From: Aaosphaeria pasadenensis
Taxonomy: Eukaryota; Ascomycota; Dothideomycetes; Pleosporales
Assembly (NCBI GenBank): GCA_022813625.1
Contig: JAKLMB010000015.1
Coordinates: forward strand, 310,001-374,000
Reading direction: 5' to 3'
DNA: 64,000 nucleotides
Under the pieces are notes generated by a model. It had not been told where the DNA came from. It saw only the letters and a list, made by a program, of their open reading frames with translations, and ran no database searches. Position numbers and translations under genes: made by a program. This document shows, one piece after another, positions 1 to 11,477 of the stretch. Position 1 is the stretch's first letter. Each line of letters begins with the position of its first letter.

Positions 1-1887
1 TCTCCATTCCGCTCTCAAGTAGGGGAAACGGTTCTGGGATTCAGCTACCGCTGTAGAGGTAGGAATCTGGCTTGCCTCGATTTCCACCTCTTCGTCACTT
101 GCGAGCGCTTCGACCATAGTGTACAGTTCCCCTTTATGCTGGAAAACGCCGCGGCAGAATTTGAGGGATAAGAACCAGGATTTCGTCGGACAGAGCGTGT
201 CAAAGATAGCAGGCCACACTGCCTGGCCCATGTTAGATGACGCAGCCCATGTATGAGCCTTGATTTCGTTGCTAACGTCATGGCCGACTAACGTCAATGC
301 CCAATCTAGCAAGACATGGTGTTTGACGATCGCAGGCCGACCCGTTAGAAGAATGTGTCGTATACTCTTTGCAAATGGATGACTTAGGTTCTGGTGATGG
401 CGTACGGGGATTCGGATACGGAGATCGTCAGGAAAAACAAACAGAGAAAGAGCTAGAATATCAGCAAGGACAACTACTATTTTTTTGAGAAATGCTTCGC
501 GTTTGCAATACGTGTGCACAGCATTTTTGGGAAGAAGCACATTTGCACACATAGGACAGCCGCAACTCTTTCGCAACTCCCGAGTATGATGCACTACGAG
601 CGGCAGTTTCCAATCAAAAAGAGGCCCTTCTCCCAGTGGCTTTTGTTGTACATTGGTCTGTACATTGGTCATCCCAGTCAAGCGCCGAAGCATTGGTAGA
701 ACCTCCTCAGTCGTAGGGATAGGGTGGGTACGGAGATCGTTGATGCATTCCGACTCCGGCTGGTATGCGATCGAGTCCCTTTCAAACTCCTCCATAGTGT
801 ACCAGGACGCGAGTCTTCTGTCATAATCAAAGGGGCAATAACTCGAAAATCTCAACTTGGAAATAACTTGGTCAAGAGCGTATGGAATTAACTGTTCGAA
901 TGCTCTTCGGCTGTTGCCCACGTCTAGCCCATTATGCTGGAGTAGCCATTTACCGTATTGATCGATTGAAGGCATACCTCTCCATCGCATACTGACGGTG
1001 TGATTGGATGTGATAGTGTTCTCAATCACCATCTCTTCAAAAGCCCGGACCGAGTGGTCAACCTCAACCTTGAAAGCTGCGGAACGATCGCGTAAATCTC
1101 CAGGCGGATAGTGAATGATGCAAACGTCATGATAATCTTGATCCAGTATTTTCCGTCCATCGTGAGTGAAAACAGCAGGAGGCCTACCGAGACACCATTC
1201 GGTGAAGGAGGCTACCCAAGCTGTACATCCTCTAGTTTTGATAGTTATTCTGGTCACAGTATCTTCTCCAATGCGTTCAAGCTGGCGAAAAGCATCTATC
1301 AGATCCCTGAGTCCATCTGGATGAGGAAAAGCACCAGCTGAACTCGGATCTTCAGGTCGTGCGGCCGGGATCATTCCCACCTGGGAGCACAACCTTGAGT
1401 GCCAACGAAGGGTGAGGTCTGTGAATCCGGAAGCCGCACATCTTGGCTCCAATGCTCTAAGAAGGTCCCTGAGAAGTCTGGGCGATGGAAGCAAATCGGA
1501 TTCTTTAGTGGTGCTTTTCAACATCGCATGCAGCGCCTCTTTAGCGTCAGATACCTCCATGGACGTTATTAGAGCCGCAGCAAGGCATAGAAACCGCAGT
1601 CCCGCATGAGATTGGCTTAGTTGTGATGCGGAATCGTGTTCTGGAAATCCAACATAGGATTTCAAGAATCGGAGCATCGGGGCCGTGGGAGGTGGGACGA
1701 CATTGGCCTGGATGATGTTGATCGTGCTATCACACATCGCTAACGTATTTCCGAATTTCTCGCACGCGATTATAGCGATTGCCTGCACATTATCGGTCGC
1801 TGCTGCTATCAAAGCACCTTTTGCGATAGAGACTAAACTCGCGGCTGAACGATCGATGTTCCAAGTACCGGTCACCTGGGTACTCAT
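1..1887 (-). CDS. Large hypothetical protein, 5' part only (3' end outside window)
   Basis: An uninterrupted minus-strand frame of 629 codons runs from the ATG at 1887-1885 to the first base of the window with no stop, so the gene is truncated by the left edge. The N-terminus reads MSTQVTGTWN and continues as a soluble, mixed alpha/beta-looking protein. No signal peptide or membrane segment is evident. A cysteine cluster (S-C-G-C-P-M-C) lies around 545-575. The next in-frame codons upstream of 1887 contain no further ATG over about 100 bases, which supports this start. I do not recognise the family; large proteins of unknown function with this style are common in Pezizomycotina. Smaller frames on the opposite strand here are shadows. 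I am confident that it is coding, and I assign no function. Confidence 0.75.
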   Translation of the reverse strand, partial: MSTQVTGTWNIDRSAASLVSIAKGALIAAATDNVQAIAIIACEKFGNTLAMCDSTINIIQANVVPPPTAPMLRFLKSYVGFPEHDSASQLSQSHAGLRFLCLAAALITSMEVSDAKEALHAMLKSTTKESDLLPSPRLLRDLLRALEPRCAASGFTDLTLRWHSRLCSQVGMIPAARPEDPSSAGAFPHPDGLRDLIDAFRQLERIGEDTVTRITIKTRGCTAWVASFTEWCLGRPPAVFTHDGRKILDQDYHDVCIIHYPPGDLRDRSAAFKVEVDHSVRAFEEMVIENTITSNHTVSMRWRGMPSIDQYGKWLLQHNGLDVGNSRRAFEQLIPYALDQVISKLRFSSYCPFDYDRRLASWYTMEEFERDSIAYQPESECINDLRTHPIPTTEEVLPMLRRLTGMTNVQTNVQQKPLGEGPLFDWKLPLVVHHTRELRKSCGCPMCANVLLPKNAVHTYCKREAFLKKIVVVLADILALSLFVFPDDLRIRIPVRHHQNLSHPFAKSIRHILLTGRPAIVKHHVLLDWALTLVGHDVSNEIKAHTWAASSNMGQAVWPAIFDTLCPTKSWFLSLKFCRGVFQHKGELYTMVEALASDEEVEIEASQIPTSTAVAESQNRFPYLRAEWR

Positions 1888-4199
1888 GGTGCTAACGTAA
1901 AAAGTAAAGGTTCGACTACTATTTAGATAACTTGCTTTCAGGAACACAAAAAAGAGTATAGAGAATTTGATGTAGGAAGGATACGTAAAAGCTACAGCCT
2001 GACGTTCTTATAACAAGGCTGAGTTTATATGTTCACGTGGTTACCAAAAAGCTAGGAGCTTCATGAGAGAGCTCATTATTGATACACAACAGTATTTGTA
2101 GGATATAGAGAGTTATCACTCTTCGCATAACACAATAATCGACGTGGACAACTCTAACGGCAAGAAATTCCTATATAGCATGCCAAATCACGTGCTAATA
2201 AAAATCATCACGAAAGGCATGAGTGCAAAGCCGTGCGGATGAGCAAGGCTGAGCCTTGCGAGACTACCTACAACGCGGTCACTGAATAGCCCTGTGTATA
2301 GTCCCACTACACCATCATAGATCATTGCGTCGAGCGAGCGTAGCATAGGGATATAGAGGAACATCGCTGATAAAGTAGACAGTATGCTAAGAATTGCTTC
2401 GTGAGTGGTGGTGGTTGAGGAATTGAAGCTCTTGGGTCGAGTGGTTTAGATGCGCCTGTTTGATAGGGATGCGAAGCTGTGGAGTCGGAGTGTTAGACAT
2501 TAGACATATTGGAAATTCTATATGTGGAGGATGGAATTCGAACGGGTGGTCATACTTTGCGGTTACATCTGCTGCTGAAGCTGTTATGAGATGCAGACAT
2601 TCAAGCCTTCCCAACCTTCTACCCGTAAGTGGGCGTTGTGGGAAGTTGTGGTTAGTACTGTGGTTCGTAGCCTAGGGGAGCGGGCCGAAGCCGAAATCCT
2701 AACGGTGAACTAGTTCGCCTTTTGAACTGCAGGTCAGGTTACTTAATATCGATAATTCAGCTCTAGTCGCGGATGAGATTGGAATAAAATTGAACTGGCT
2801 CCTTTAGTGGAGAAGAGAGAGGAGGGAGGGGGATGGGTGAGACGGGGAGAAAGTAAGCGCACATGTTAGTTTCTACAGCGTGATATGTATTGACAATGGT
2901 TGATGATGCTGTTGGATCATAGTTGATAACTTACGGAGTAATTGTAAGGCAGAGATAGATTGCATCGTCCCGCGCAGCGCAAGAGTTACTGATTGCAGAC
3001 GATGAGTCCAATCGTAATATGATCATGAACATCGATTACATATAACTATCGCCTATTTCTTTCATCAAGCAATAATTGAATAAACCATACAACGCCCGTG
3101 GGATGAAGGCAACAGCATCCTTTCTCTCCTCTTTAGATTAATAGAAACAATCCAGAACGTTGAAAAAGGCCATGCGAATCCGACCTGCTTACATTTTTAA
3201 GATTATGTGTGGCGCTCCCTCTCCCCGTTCCCCCATGACGCCCAATCTCGCTAAACGACCATCCCATACAATAGCGAACTAGATGCACCATAAGCTGCCT
3301 GCCTGCCGAATCGATAATGCATCATATTTTTCAACGCTGACCCTGCATGAGAAGGATCAATTAAGCTTACTTTGACATGCCTTTTTGCACGTTCTTGTTC
3401 TATTGCATTACTGGTTCGTGGGTCCACTGACCAGCGTTGCTAACAGTTTTTATGATTGCAGCAGGGGGAGGGGAAAGGGGATGGGGAATTAGGACGAATT
3501 GCCTGCCTACTATGGTATTGTCCCGGCCACGAGGTGGTGGCCTTACGATTTGCTGAACCAGGGGTTTGTCTGACTTTTTAAGATCTCTGTTAAGGGGATG
3601 GAATTTTTGTACCTTTTTTTTAAAGGGCAAAGAAACAATATGTGGAAGTTCGATGTCAAGATAATGTTGCTGATCACGCAGACCGGCGTTAAGCTTTTCG
3701 ATTTCCAATATTCCAGCGCAGAATACATCTGGTTATAGAAATCACCAATAAATATACCATACCACATGTCACCACGCTGATGCCATCCTCTCCCCAGGCT
3801 ATCGATTCCCCAACCTACCTACCTTGTCCAGCAACTATCATGGGGCCAAAAAGACCTCTTCCCATACTTCCCCATCCCAGTCCCCACCTCTCATGAGAAT
3901 TTCCAATGGTCACCTGGGGGTCCCGGAATGGGCGAAGAGGCCGGCCGACCATTGTCCCTCTGTGGATCTGGGTGCTGGGTATATGGTAACATGTTATGGG
4001 ATTGTTGGTGTTAGTGCTGATGGGTTAATATGTAGACCGCGCTGTGTATGTCCGCATACCCTGTATATGGGTTTGTTTGAGACTAGAGCGAGACTGACTG
4101 GCAGGCAGACAGAGGTGTTGAGGGATGGTGTCTAGTTGCATGCTTTGCAGCTGAATGAAATTTCTCACGATGGGATTGAAAAGGTAGGGGGATTGGGGA
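1888..4199. other. Gene-poor intergenic stretch
   Basis: About 2.3 kb with only short overlapping frames on both strands (none above about 100 codons) and no recognisable domain, splice-connected exons or RNA gene. It contains purine-rich runs (around 2805-2850) and C-rich tracts (around 3450-3480 and 3870-3900). Nothing supports a gene. Confidence 0.5.
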
Positions 4200-4207
4200 T
4201 ATAAAAG
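4200..4207 (+). promoter_or_regulatory. TATA box of the secreted HExxH protein gene
   Basis: TATAAAAG lies about 114 bases upstream of the ATG at 4321, in a good position for a fungal core promoter with a roughly 60-90 base leader. Confidence 0.5.
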
Positions 4208-4320
4208 GCGGGTCGAATGCTGTTGTTTGGAAGTCATCCAGAGTCACTTCTGATCCAGCCAGTCCTCCATTCTTCTTGGATAGTCATTCATTACATTTTC
4301 ATTTTTATATAACATACAAC

Positions 4321-5248
4321 ATGCCTTCCATAATCAAATCCCTAACCGCCCTCGCGATCTTCGCCACGGGCATCGACGCTCAAAAGCGAGCATTTCTCTC
4401 CAACCTCGACGCCCTCGACGCATCGTCCGACCGCATCCCACCCACCGTTGGCTTCTCCATCAGCACCTGGGCAAAGGGCTCGTACCCGCAGTTCTGCTAC
4501 GACCAGGCGCGTACGCTCCGCGGAAACGGACAGGTCAACTGTGCGATTGGAAACCTTGAGGTCTACACCGTTACCTACAATGACTGCCCCACGAGGCCGT
4601 GGACGCTGTGCCGCTGCTCCGACTCGAACCTTAGTCGTCAGAAGTATGCGGAGGACTTTGGTCGCGTGCCGCCTGGTATTCGTAGCCGTGTCGTTCATGC
4701 CTTGAGCGTTCAGGATAGCGGTACCAGTGCGGGATCGGGTAACGACCGTATCTTGTTCCGTGGAAATGTCAAGCCTGCCGTCCATGTCCACGAGGCTATG
4801 CACAGTGTCGACCAGGGCTTCTCTCGTAGCACCACGTTCACCAACGCCTGTACGTGCAAACATCCCCTTCAATAACTCTTTCACACGAACCTCTGATTCT
4901 AACTCTTTCCCCATAGACAACCAAGACTCCTGCGTCCCCGACGACTACGCCAACGCCAGCCCCGCCGAAGACTTCGCCCAGCTCGGCGTCTGGATCCAGT
5001 ACGACACCAACCCCTCCACCAAGCTCCGCAGCTACGTTGGCGACTTCAGCTGCATGGGCCACCAGCTCGAGCAGGTCGGCATCTACGCCGGTGAGCAGCT
5101 CAACAAGGCCACGAGCAAGTGCTTCGATCGCAGGCCCAATGACGCCAACGTCTCGGTTGCGTTCGCCAAGGGCACTGGCAAGATTAAGGCTAGCGAGGTC
5201 GAGACGCTGCCTGCGACGCCTTTGGAGTTTGAGGATGTTTGGGAGTAG
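4321..5248 (+). CDS. Secreted HExxH (metallopeptidase-like, CON-13-like) protein
   Basis: Two exons, 4321-4849 and 4917-5248, joined by a 67-bp GT-AG intron (4850-4916), give 286 residues. The start at 4321 gives a classical signal peptide (about residues 1-20, cut after GIDA). The mature protein has paired cysteines (C59, C74, C89, C97, C99 and more in exon 2) and a zinc-type H157-E-A-M-H161 motif followed by an aspartate, as in secreted fungal metallopeptidase-like proteins. Layout and motif resemble the conidiation-specific protein CON-13 family of filamentous fungi, but I rely on memory of that family. Secretion and the HExxH motif are seen directly; peptidase activity is inference. A TATA box lies upstream. 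A long frame on the opposite strand is a composition shadow. Confidence 0.85.
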
Positions 5249-6401
5249 AGCTTATGGGAGAAATGAGGAGGTGGGGGTGTTGTTGTAACTGCACAGGATT
5301 TTAGTACATGATCCATTAATATGTAATGTTTTTCGCCGGTACTCAATAGCTCCTATCTGGCAATGAAATCACTGCGATACCACCAAAGAATAGCTCCTCT
5401 ACGTCCATGTAAACGCTCTCGCCACGTTCAATTGATATCCTTGCATAAATCGGCTCATGCCTACGCGATCATTCAGGCACGGTCTGCAATTTATGGGGAG
5501 AGGGTGGAGGATGCAGCAGCTCTGTGGGGTCCTCGATACTATATGCTCGACTCTTAGCACACGTGACCGCTGGGTAGTTTCATTCAGGTCTACTACGCCA
5601 CAGTCTTCTTTGTTATCCTTATTCCAATCGATCAAATGTGTGGTCGACTTCTAGCAAACCCAGTAACATTTACCCTCTTATCACGTGGTTATCGAACTGC
5701 AGTATTGTGTCCACCCTACTTCACCATTTTGCGGTACCTCTCCCCTTTCAATCAACTAATAGAAAGGCCCGATGATATGTATTGACTGTCTTTGATATGC
5801 ACCAGATATAGCTTCCTACAAACGAACATCTGCATCAGAGACTGGATCCGATTCACAACGAAGCGGCGTATGCCTTCCCTTTCGGGCTAGACTAGGCCCA
5901 CGCTCCAATCACAATCGACTTTGCGATTGCATTGCCTACCACCCTACGTCGTTCCTTTCAATTACTTTGTTCAAGCGCTGGTCCTTCCAGGCTGCCAAAG
6001 CCAAAATTGAGTCGGCCGAGACATCTGGCTCGCCAAAGATCGAAGGAGGCGAATGTCATTGGGGCAACATCCCCACAGTGGAGTCGTTGCCTCAGCTCGA
6101 GGATCATGGGTTCCCAGAAGGAGTTAGCGCGCAATGCAGTATCGTGAGGATGAAGGCGCAATACAACAGTACAAGTACCGGTGACGTTGTCGCATGTCTT
6201 CATATTCGACAATCGCAGGCAATTGAAGTTGCTGAGATTGCTTTTGGTCTTTCGATTAATTAGTGTTACGCTGCCCTGCTGTGGACAATTCGATACGAAT
6301 TGGTTATTCTTCACCAGTCCTGTCTATACCGAGATCAATTCAATACAAATCGTTCTTCAGCAATTCCTTGCAGTTCGAACATCACCCTCTAATCAGCAAA
6401 A
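5249..6401. other. Intergenic, no supported gene
   Basis: Only short frames; the longest plus-strand one (about 5967-6263) begins with TTG rather than ATG and shows no domain. The region probably holds the 3' untranslated end of the secreted protein gene and the leader of the next gene. Confidence 0.4.
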
Positions 6402-7174
6402 ATGGCCTCGCTCAAACGACGCTGGACGTGCGACAGTTCCTCGACGTGGGAACAAGGTCCGCGACCAAAGAGAACCGTTGTCTCCCCTTCATCCCGTGTA
6501 ACCACCATTGCGCGCAACTCCGACGTTCGGATGGATATGACGGAGGAAGGCACAGCGCGCCACGGCAAAGTGGAGATTGATCAACGTTGTATACACAAGA
6601 GGAGTACCATCTGCAGTCTTTCGAGATGGGAATGCTGTGCCTGCATCGATTTGCGTCCCACAGCGTCGTACTACCCAGTCTATGCCGACGGCACGGGCGA
6701 GTCACTGAGCGCCCGTCGATGGAGAAACTATTGCCCGGGGTGCAAAGGTAACGTCGAAGACAGTCGTGTGCATGCAGTGACGGCGGCTTATGATCATGAA
6801 TAGGTTTTTGGCAGAGGGCGCATGACGATGGCATCACTCTGGAAACCTCGCTACGCGTTCCGACTGCTAAAGACATTGAGATTGATGCTACGATTGGAGG
6901 TACTCGACATCGCATATTCTACACCATCTCGGCGGATATGACCGTATCCTTGCTGAAGAACGACCTAGCGGCGATCTTCGGAGTCCACCCGGCTGGGATA
7001 TCGTTGAAAGATAATAATAATACGACTCTCGAGCTGGGGGAACTAAAATTCGGAGAAGGTCTATTTGGGGCATCGCTCAGGAAGATCATCTGCAATCCGG
7101 TGATGTCCTCTGGACAGAGTAGCGACGATAATGAGAATGACTACGACGATGATGAGGAAATGGAAGACGTGTAA
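6402..7174 (+). CDS. Hypothetical protein with zinc-type cysteines and beta-grasp-like C-terminus
   Basis: Two exons, 6402-6747 and 6804-7174, separated by a 56-bp intron (GT at 6748, AG at 6803), give 238 residues. Splicing turns an early stop into a continuous protein through Y-C-P-G-C-K-G-F-W. The N-terminal third is basic and low complexity. Residues 78-114 hold C78, C79, C81 and C111-x2-C114, a likely zinc site. Residues about 150-215 have spacing reminiscent of a ubiquitin-like/beta-grasp fold, and the tail is an acidic D/E run ending EDV. I recognise no named family. The ATG choice is the first in frame after an AT-rich leader. Confidence 0.6.
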
Positions 7175-7353
7175 GAGTAGGCTGCTAGGGCTGTTCAATC
7201 TGCTTAAGACAGTGTTAAAAACACACAATTAATTAACCATTTTTAAACAAGTTTACCGAGCACACGGTTCCTTGATCGCTTGGTGTCGCATCCGGACCAT
7301 CGGGAAAGGTTTACAGGCCTAGCGTCAGATGTTGCACAAAATAATGGATTGGC

Positions 7354-8060
7354 GGTGACAGATCACTACACGGGAAACCGCATTAGATATGACCGGAATG
7401 GCTTTCGCATGACCTATCAGTATCATTGCACCGAAAACTCATCTAAAACATTCATATGAACAGCATGCGGTGTTTCTGTCAATTATCAGCACAAGAAGTC
7501 TTGCGCGTTATGCAAACATGCACACTGCATTGGCCCATGCAAGTTCCCAACGACAATTCAATCTACGTCTCATCTGCTGAGCTACCAATGCAATCCAATC
7601 ACATCCCTACGACCTGACGACAGCTCTGACGTCTCCCCGCGACTAACCGGTCTCCGCCTTAGGAAACCTGGGTGGCGTTGGGTTCGAAGAAATCACGCGA
7701 CGGAGGGATCTCAAGTTGCCCTCTGAAGAAATGGCACCTCAGCTTCGGAATGCAACTCTAGAATCTCATTCGATCGCTCCCATTCGTCGTGTGGATAAAG
7801 AAGAACGACCCATTGGCTCGGCCAGTTCGCGGATTGAATCAGCGTTTCGCCTCAAGGTGGCCATAGCTCCGAGCATGGGACATCATCATCTCGAAACCCA
7901 ACGTACCGGAACAATGGCGGGTTCTCTGCAAGATTCTCTTGTGCGTTACACGGACGAGTGGACGTGCCGGTCATGCGTTGGTAAGGTAAGTGATCGTGCT
8001 GACGGGAATTCATACACCGCTCCCTTCTATGTCCTCACTCCCTTCTTCGATGTCACATAA
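7354..8060 (+). pseudogene. Broken Cys-rich zinc-finger-like gene remnant
   Basis: Two adjacent frames look protein-like but do not join cleanly. The first (7354-7719) carries a dense cysteine/histidine set around 7456-7530 (C-x11-C-x2-C-x2-H-x2-C-x3-C) but is cut by an in-frame TGA at about 7457. It ends at a TGA at 7719-7721 that lies one base out of register with the second frame (ATG at 7731). The second ends with W-T-C-R-S-C directly before a good donor (AAG/GTAAGT at about 7987). This style of C-x2-C/H-rich small protein is frequent in Dothideomycetes-type genomes. A frameshifted remnant or a multi-exon gene I failed to splice are both possible. Confidence 0.3.
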
Positions 8061-8221
8061 CGCTCGCTTTTTGTACCACGGCGATCGACGGAAATACAAG
8101 AGGAGATCCTTGGGCCTCAATCTGGGAGCCAAGAGCAAACCATACTAAGCATATTTCATAATTTCAGCAAACCCTCGCACCACAGCTGGCTAGAAATCTC
8201 TCCTCTTCCATCACAGCCAAC

Positions 8222-8407
8222 AGTGACTTGTTCAGTCGTCATCAACATCAACAGCAGCTTTTTCAAGTCATTTCCAGCTTTGACAGCGACTTCTTACGGC
8301 TATCGTCATTCTCAGCAGCCAAATTTCCAAGCAGACTCTCGCTACACCCCGGCTCGCAATCTCTTTTGTTTGTCTTGTCATTATCAATGTCAAAAGTGAC
8401 TTGTTCA
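8222..8407 (+). repeat. Two-copy 13-bp direct repeat in the 5' region of the next gene
   Basis: AGTGACTTGTTCA occurs at 8222-8234 and again at 8395-8407, among other variants of gtgactt/agcgact between 8270 and 8510. The repeats precede the Cys-module gene at 8646 and may be leader or promoter repeats; no function is assigned. Confidence 0.45.
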
Positions 8408-8645
8408 AGTCAGATCAAGCATCACAGCTGACTGTCTCTAATCTTCGTCAATCTCCAGAGTCACTTCCACCGGTCATTGCCAGAGTCAACAGCGACTCAT
8501 TTCAGCCATTGGCAACATATAAAATGCCTTTCTTCGACTTTGAGCGATCAAATCTTCACTACACATTCGCAGCTACCTAAAGGAGAATCATCTAAATCTT
8601 TCTCAATCTACGAAAACGATCGACTATTTCAACCATCTCCAACAC

Positions 8646-9284
8646 ATGGCATCAAGCGGCGAGGCCTCACAACACGACCCGTTCTGCCCACCTCCTAACG
8701 CGACGCTTTGTGCTTTAGTTAGTGAGGCAAGATGCAAAAGCCGATTCGCACAGAAATTCTCCCCCTCCGAAATATGCGGGCCTTGTCTTGCATTCTACGA
8801 TTCGGTTCAGCTTGAACGATATGTTATCCACTCCGATCCCGACCAATCAGTAATGGAAATCATCACGAAGAAACGAGACGCTGCGCAAAAAATCAAAGAA
8901 ACCGTCGAAAGCAAGCACAAGAAGTTCCTCTGCGCATTCGAAGATCCAGACTTTGATGGTCGCAAATGGAGGGACGAAGATTTCAACCTAAAACTTATGA
9001 GGAAGGGAGGAGAATGTACGCTCGTCGCAATCAAGGGCAAGGCTTGTAAAAATTGTTGGTGCCGGTGGATGGAAACTGTCGGAACAAACTTTAACATCCT
9101 GGATTACTTCAACGCTTCAGGGATTATCATATGTGATGACTCCGAGAGTGACGATAGTGGGGAGGACGAACAAGTCGGCACTGCAGCGCAAGGAGCCGAG
9201 ATCACCGTGGGCGATGATCAAGATGTAGTACCGAGTGTCGAAACGGAAGACGATGACCTTGGATATAACATTGTTCTGCCCTGA
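8646..9284 (+). CDS. Unrecognised Cys-module protein (one clear module)
   Basis: Intronless, 212 residues, first ATG of a frame that opens after a pyrimidine-rich leader. It has no signal peptide or membrane segment. Cysteines C22, C30, C44-x2-C47 form an imperfect module and C96-x27-C124-x9-C134-x2-C137 a clear one. The 70-95 region is charged and helical, and the C-terminal 60 residues are strongly acidic. The C-x20-31-C-x9-12-C-x2-C pattern is repeated in the gene at 10707, so the two are probably paralogues. Zinc binding is a reasonable inference; the biological role is unknown. Confidence 0.65.
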   Translation: MASSGEASQHDPFCPPPNATLCALVSEARCKSRFAQKFSPSEICGPCLAFYDSVQLERYVIHSDPDQSVMEIITKKRDAAQKIKETVESKHKKFLCAFEDPDFDGRKWRDEDFNLKLMRKGGECTLVAIKGKACKNCWCRWMETVGTNFNILDYFNASGIIICDDSESDDSGEDEQVGTAAQGAEITVGDDQDVVPSVETEDDDLGYNIVLP

Positions 9285-10706
9285 ATGCCACGAAATCCGG
9301 GCACTTCCAATTTCGTTCAGCATTAAGTTCTAGGACAACCAACAGTAGCACTGATCAGCGAGCGGGAAAGCCCGAGTGGAATACTGTGACGGAGACGGAG
9401 ACGGATATGGCGGCTTACATTACATATGTCTACCTTGTCAAGTCTGCGACTGGCCTATTGTATCATTATTCAATGCATCATTAATTTACGCATTTTCACT
9501 TTGTTTCTCACTCAAATGATATAATATAGTCGAAATTGCCAACAGGTTCCAGAGACACAACGCCACAAAAAACATTTCAGCTTCCGTGATCCGACTCTGT
9601 GAAATTTTATATGCCAAAATGCTGGAAATTAGCGACAATACTATGGTTCGTCGTCATCATAAGGCACGTCAAGGCATCAAAAGTTCATCTATCCCACGTG
9701 GAGCACGTGGCAACGCTAGGACAGACCGATGCTCACACAATTTGGGGTTAATGAACGACGTATCTTTACTTTGTGGTTAGTTATGTGGTTGGCAAATTTA
9801 AGGAAATACGCAATATGATCCGTCCAGCAAGTTGTCCGCTCTTTCACATATCATGTTTTTCTTGCTCGACTTTGTATCACACATGGGTGTATGATGACTG
9901 GTGAGCGACAACAACCCGGTCATCAGAATGTAATTACTGATATGGACTGATTTGACGTCTATAGCACCTACTATTCAAGAATAAGTATAACTTCGTTGAA
10001 CCATATTGCCTGTATTTCCAATACAAAGCATTCAATTTCAATTTTGACATCGGAGTCATCTTAGAGGTGACACATGATTCTCAGTGTAACAGTGTCAAAG
10101 AAAGAATCATTCAGACTTGACGATATGATTGTCAAGGGGTGAGGAAGAGTGATTAATGATTATTTGGCACTCTCTCCACATGGGCTTATGCGACCTTCGT
10201 CATTCTAGTTAAATGACAAGTCGCCCAAGTGCAGATCCGTAGATGGCTCGATGAGACAGACCTCTTTGGCATGACACTTATGCCATGGACAAGATGTGAT
10301 GCTGTAACAAGCTTCGGTGACTATATAGCCCTTGCACCACATATTTGGCATATGACTGCCCTGGCACTCAACAAGCGAGTGACTCGAGAAGTACGGGGTC
10401 ACTGATTGGAATTACTCGTGTGATAGCCCTGTGCTCTTTCCTGTGGGTATAAATGCTGTAAGTTGCCAGCATAAAAGACAGCTTGTCTATAGCATCCTAC
10501 ACCTTTTTATTAAAACCAATCTCACACAATACAGAAGCTTTAAAAATCTACCGATACTATCAGTATCAACAAACAAATACTATCTCTATTTCTTACCTCG
10601 AGAATCGAGTTTCTCTCTGCTGGCCGCCGCATCTTATCGGCACTCTCATTCTCTCGTTCAACCTCTTCAACGACTTGAAATTTGGGACCCATTCGATCTC
10701 TTCAGA
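9285..10706. other. AT-rich intergenic stretch
   Basis: No supported gene. The sequence is AT-rich with short frames only. TATAAAT at about 10447-10453 could be the core promoter of the gene starting at 10707. An open frame continues upstream of 10707 to 10431, but that part is composition-poor and more likely leader sequence. Confidence 0.4.
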
Positions 10707-11477
10707 ATGGTCAAATGCGCGTTTGAACATGAATATTACAAGGACGATGAATACTTCAAATTTCGCGAAGAGAGCTTCTATGGCGGAAAGAAAACATTCG
10801 ACCCGTGCGAAGAGGTCCAAAGGCTCGGCGACACATGTCAGCAATGCAAGGACAACTTGATGAATGCAGCAAATTTCTCCGATGAACTCCATAGCGGAGT
10901 ATACAAATATTTCAACGAGGCCTTTCAGGTCAGAGCGGACACACAGTGCATATTTCGCAATGACAACGTCGAAAGGCGCCCAGGCGAACCGGTCGCTAAG
11001 ACACAGCCATGCCAAAAGATGGAGAAGTTCAGGGATGAAGGCGGCATCTGCAAAATGTGCCGGGATCACACCCATCCGGATGTTTTAGAGAAGATTGTTA
11101 CCGAACAATTAAAAGCCGACCGCGAGAGAAATGGGCACCAATCAATCACGGAAAAGACAGTAGAATATGTCGAGGAATTCGAGGAATATTTGAACAAAGA
11201 TCTCCTCAAGAAGGCAGAACATGTTTTCAAGTTGAGGAAGAAAAACTTTTGTAAAAATGTGTCAGACCGGAAATCTCTCTGCCCGACCCAAGATAAAACT
11301 TATTTTCGACGTAGTTGGAGGCACTCTCTCTCGCAGGCCAGGTTTAGGAATTGGGATGTAAGCCAGAGATATCCGTGTGGAATTTTCTTGACGGGCGCTT
11401 ACCATTATATATGCGATGGGTGTATCGCCTTTATGGAGAACGACAGTGCGGCCAAAGCGATTGAAATCTTTCTCTGA
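10707..11477 (+). CDS. Unrecognised Cys-module protein (three modules)
   Basis: The intronless frame is open from 10431, but I start at the ATG at 10707 because protein-like composition begins there, giving 256 residues. Three successive cysteine modules are visible: C4-x29-C34-x9-C44-x2-C47, C81-x20-C102-x12-C115-x2-C118 and C192-x31-C224-x11-C236-x2-C239. A charged helical stretch (about 122-178) separates modules two and three. No signal peptide or membrane helix. It shares the module with the gene at 8646, suggesting a local duplicated family of possible zinc-binding proteins. Function unknown. Confidence 0.65.
   Translation: MVKCAFEHEYYKDDEYFKFREESFYGGKKTFDPCEEVQRLGDTCQQCKDNLMNAANFSDELHSGVYKYFNEAFQVRADTQCIFRNDNVERRPGEPVAKTQPCQKMEKFRDEGGICKMCRDHTHPDVLEKIVTEQLKADRERNGHQSITEKTVEYVEEFEEYLNKDLLKKAEHVFKLRKKNFCKNVSDRKSLCPTQDKTYFRRSWRHSLSQARFRNWDVSQRYPCGIFLTGAYHYICDGCIAFMENDSAAKAIEIFL

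Noticed and set aside
3400..3767. Overlapping small minus-strand frames
   Set aside because: Low-complexity, mutually overlapping, no conserved feature.
5967..6263. 98-codon plus-strand frame as a small gene
   Set aside because: No ATG start, no domain and no promoter element; likely chance.
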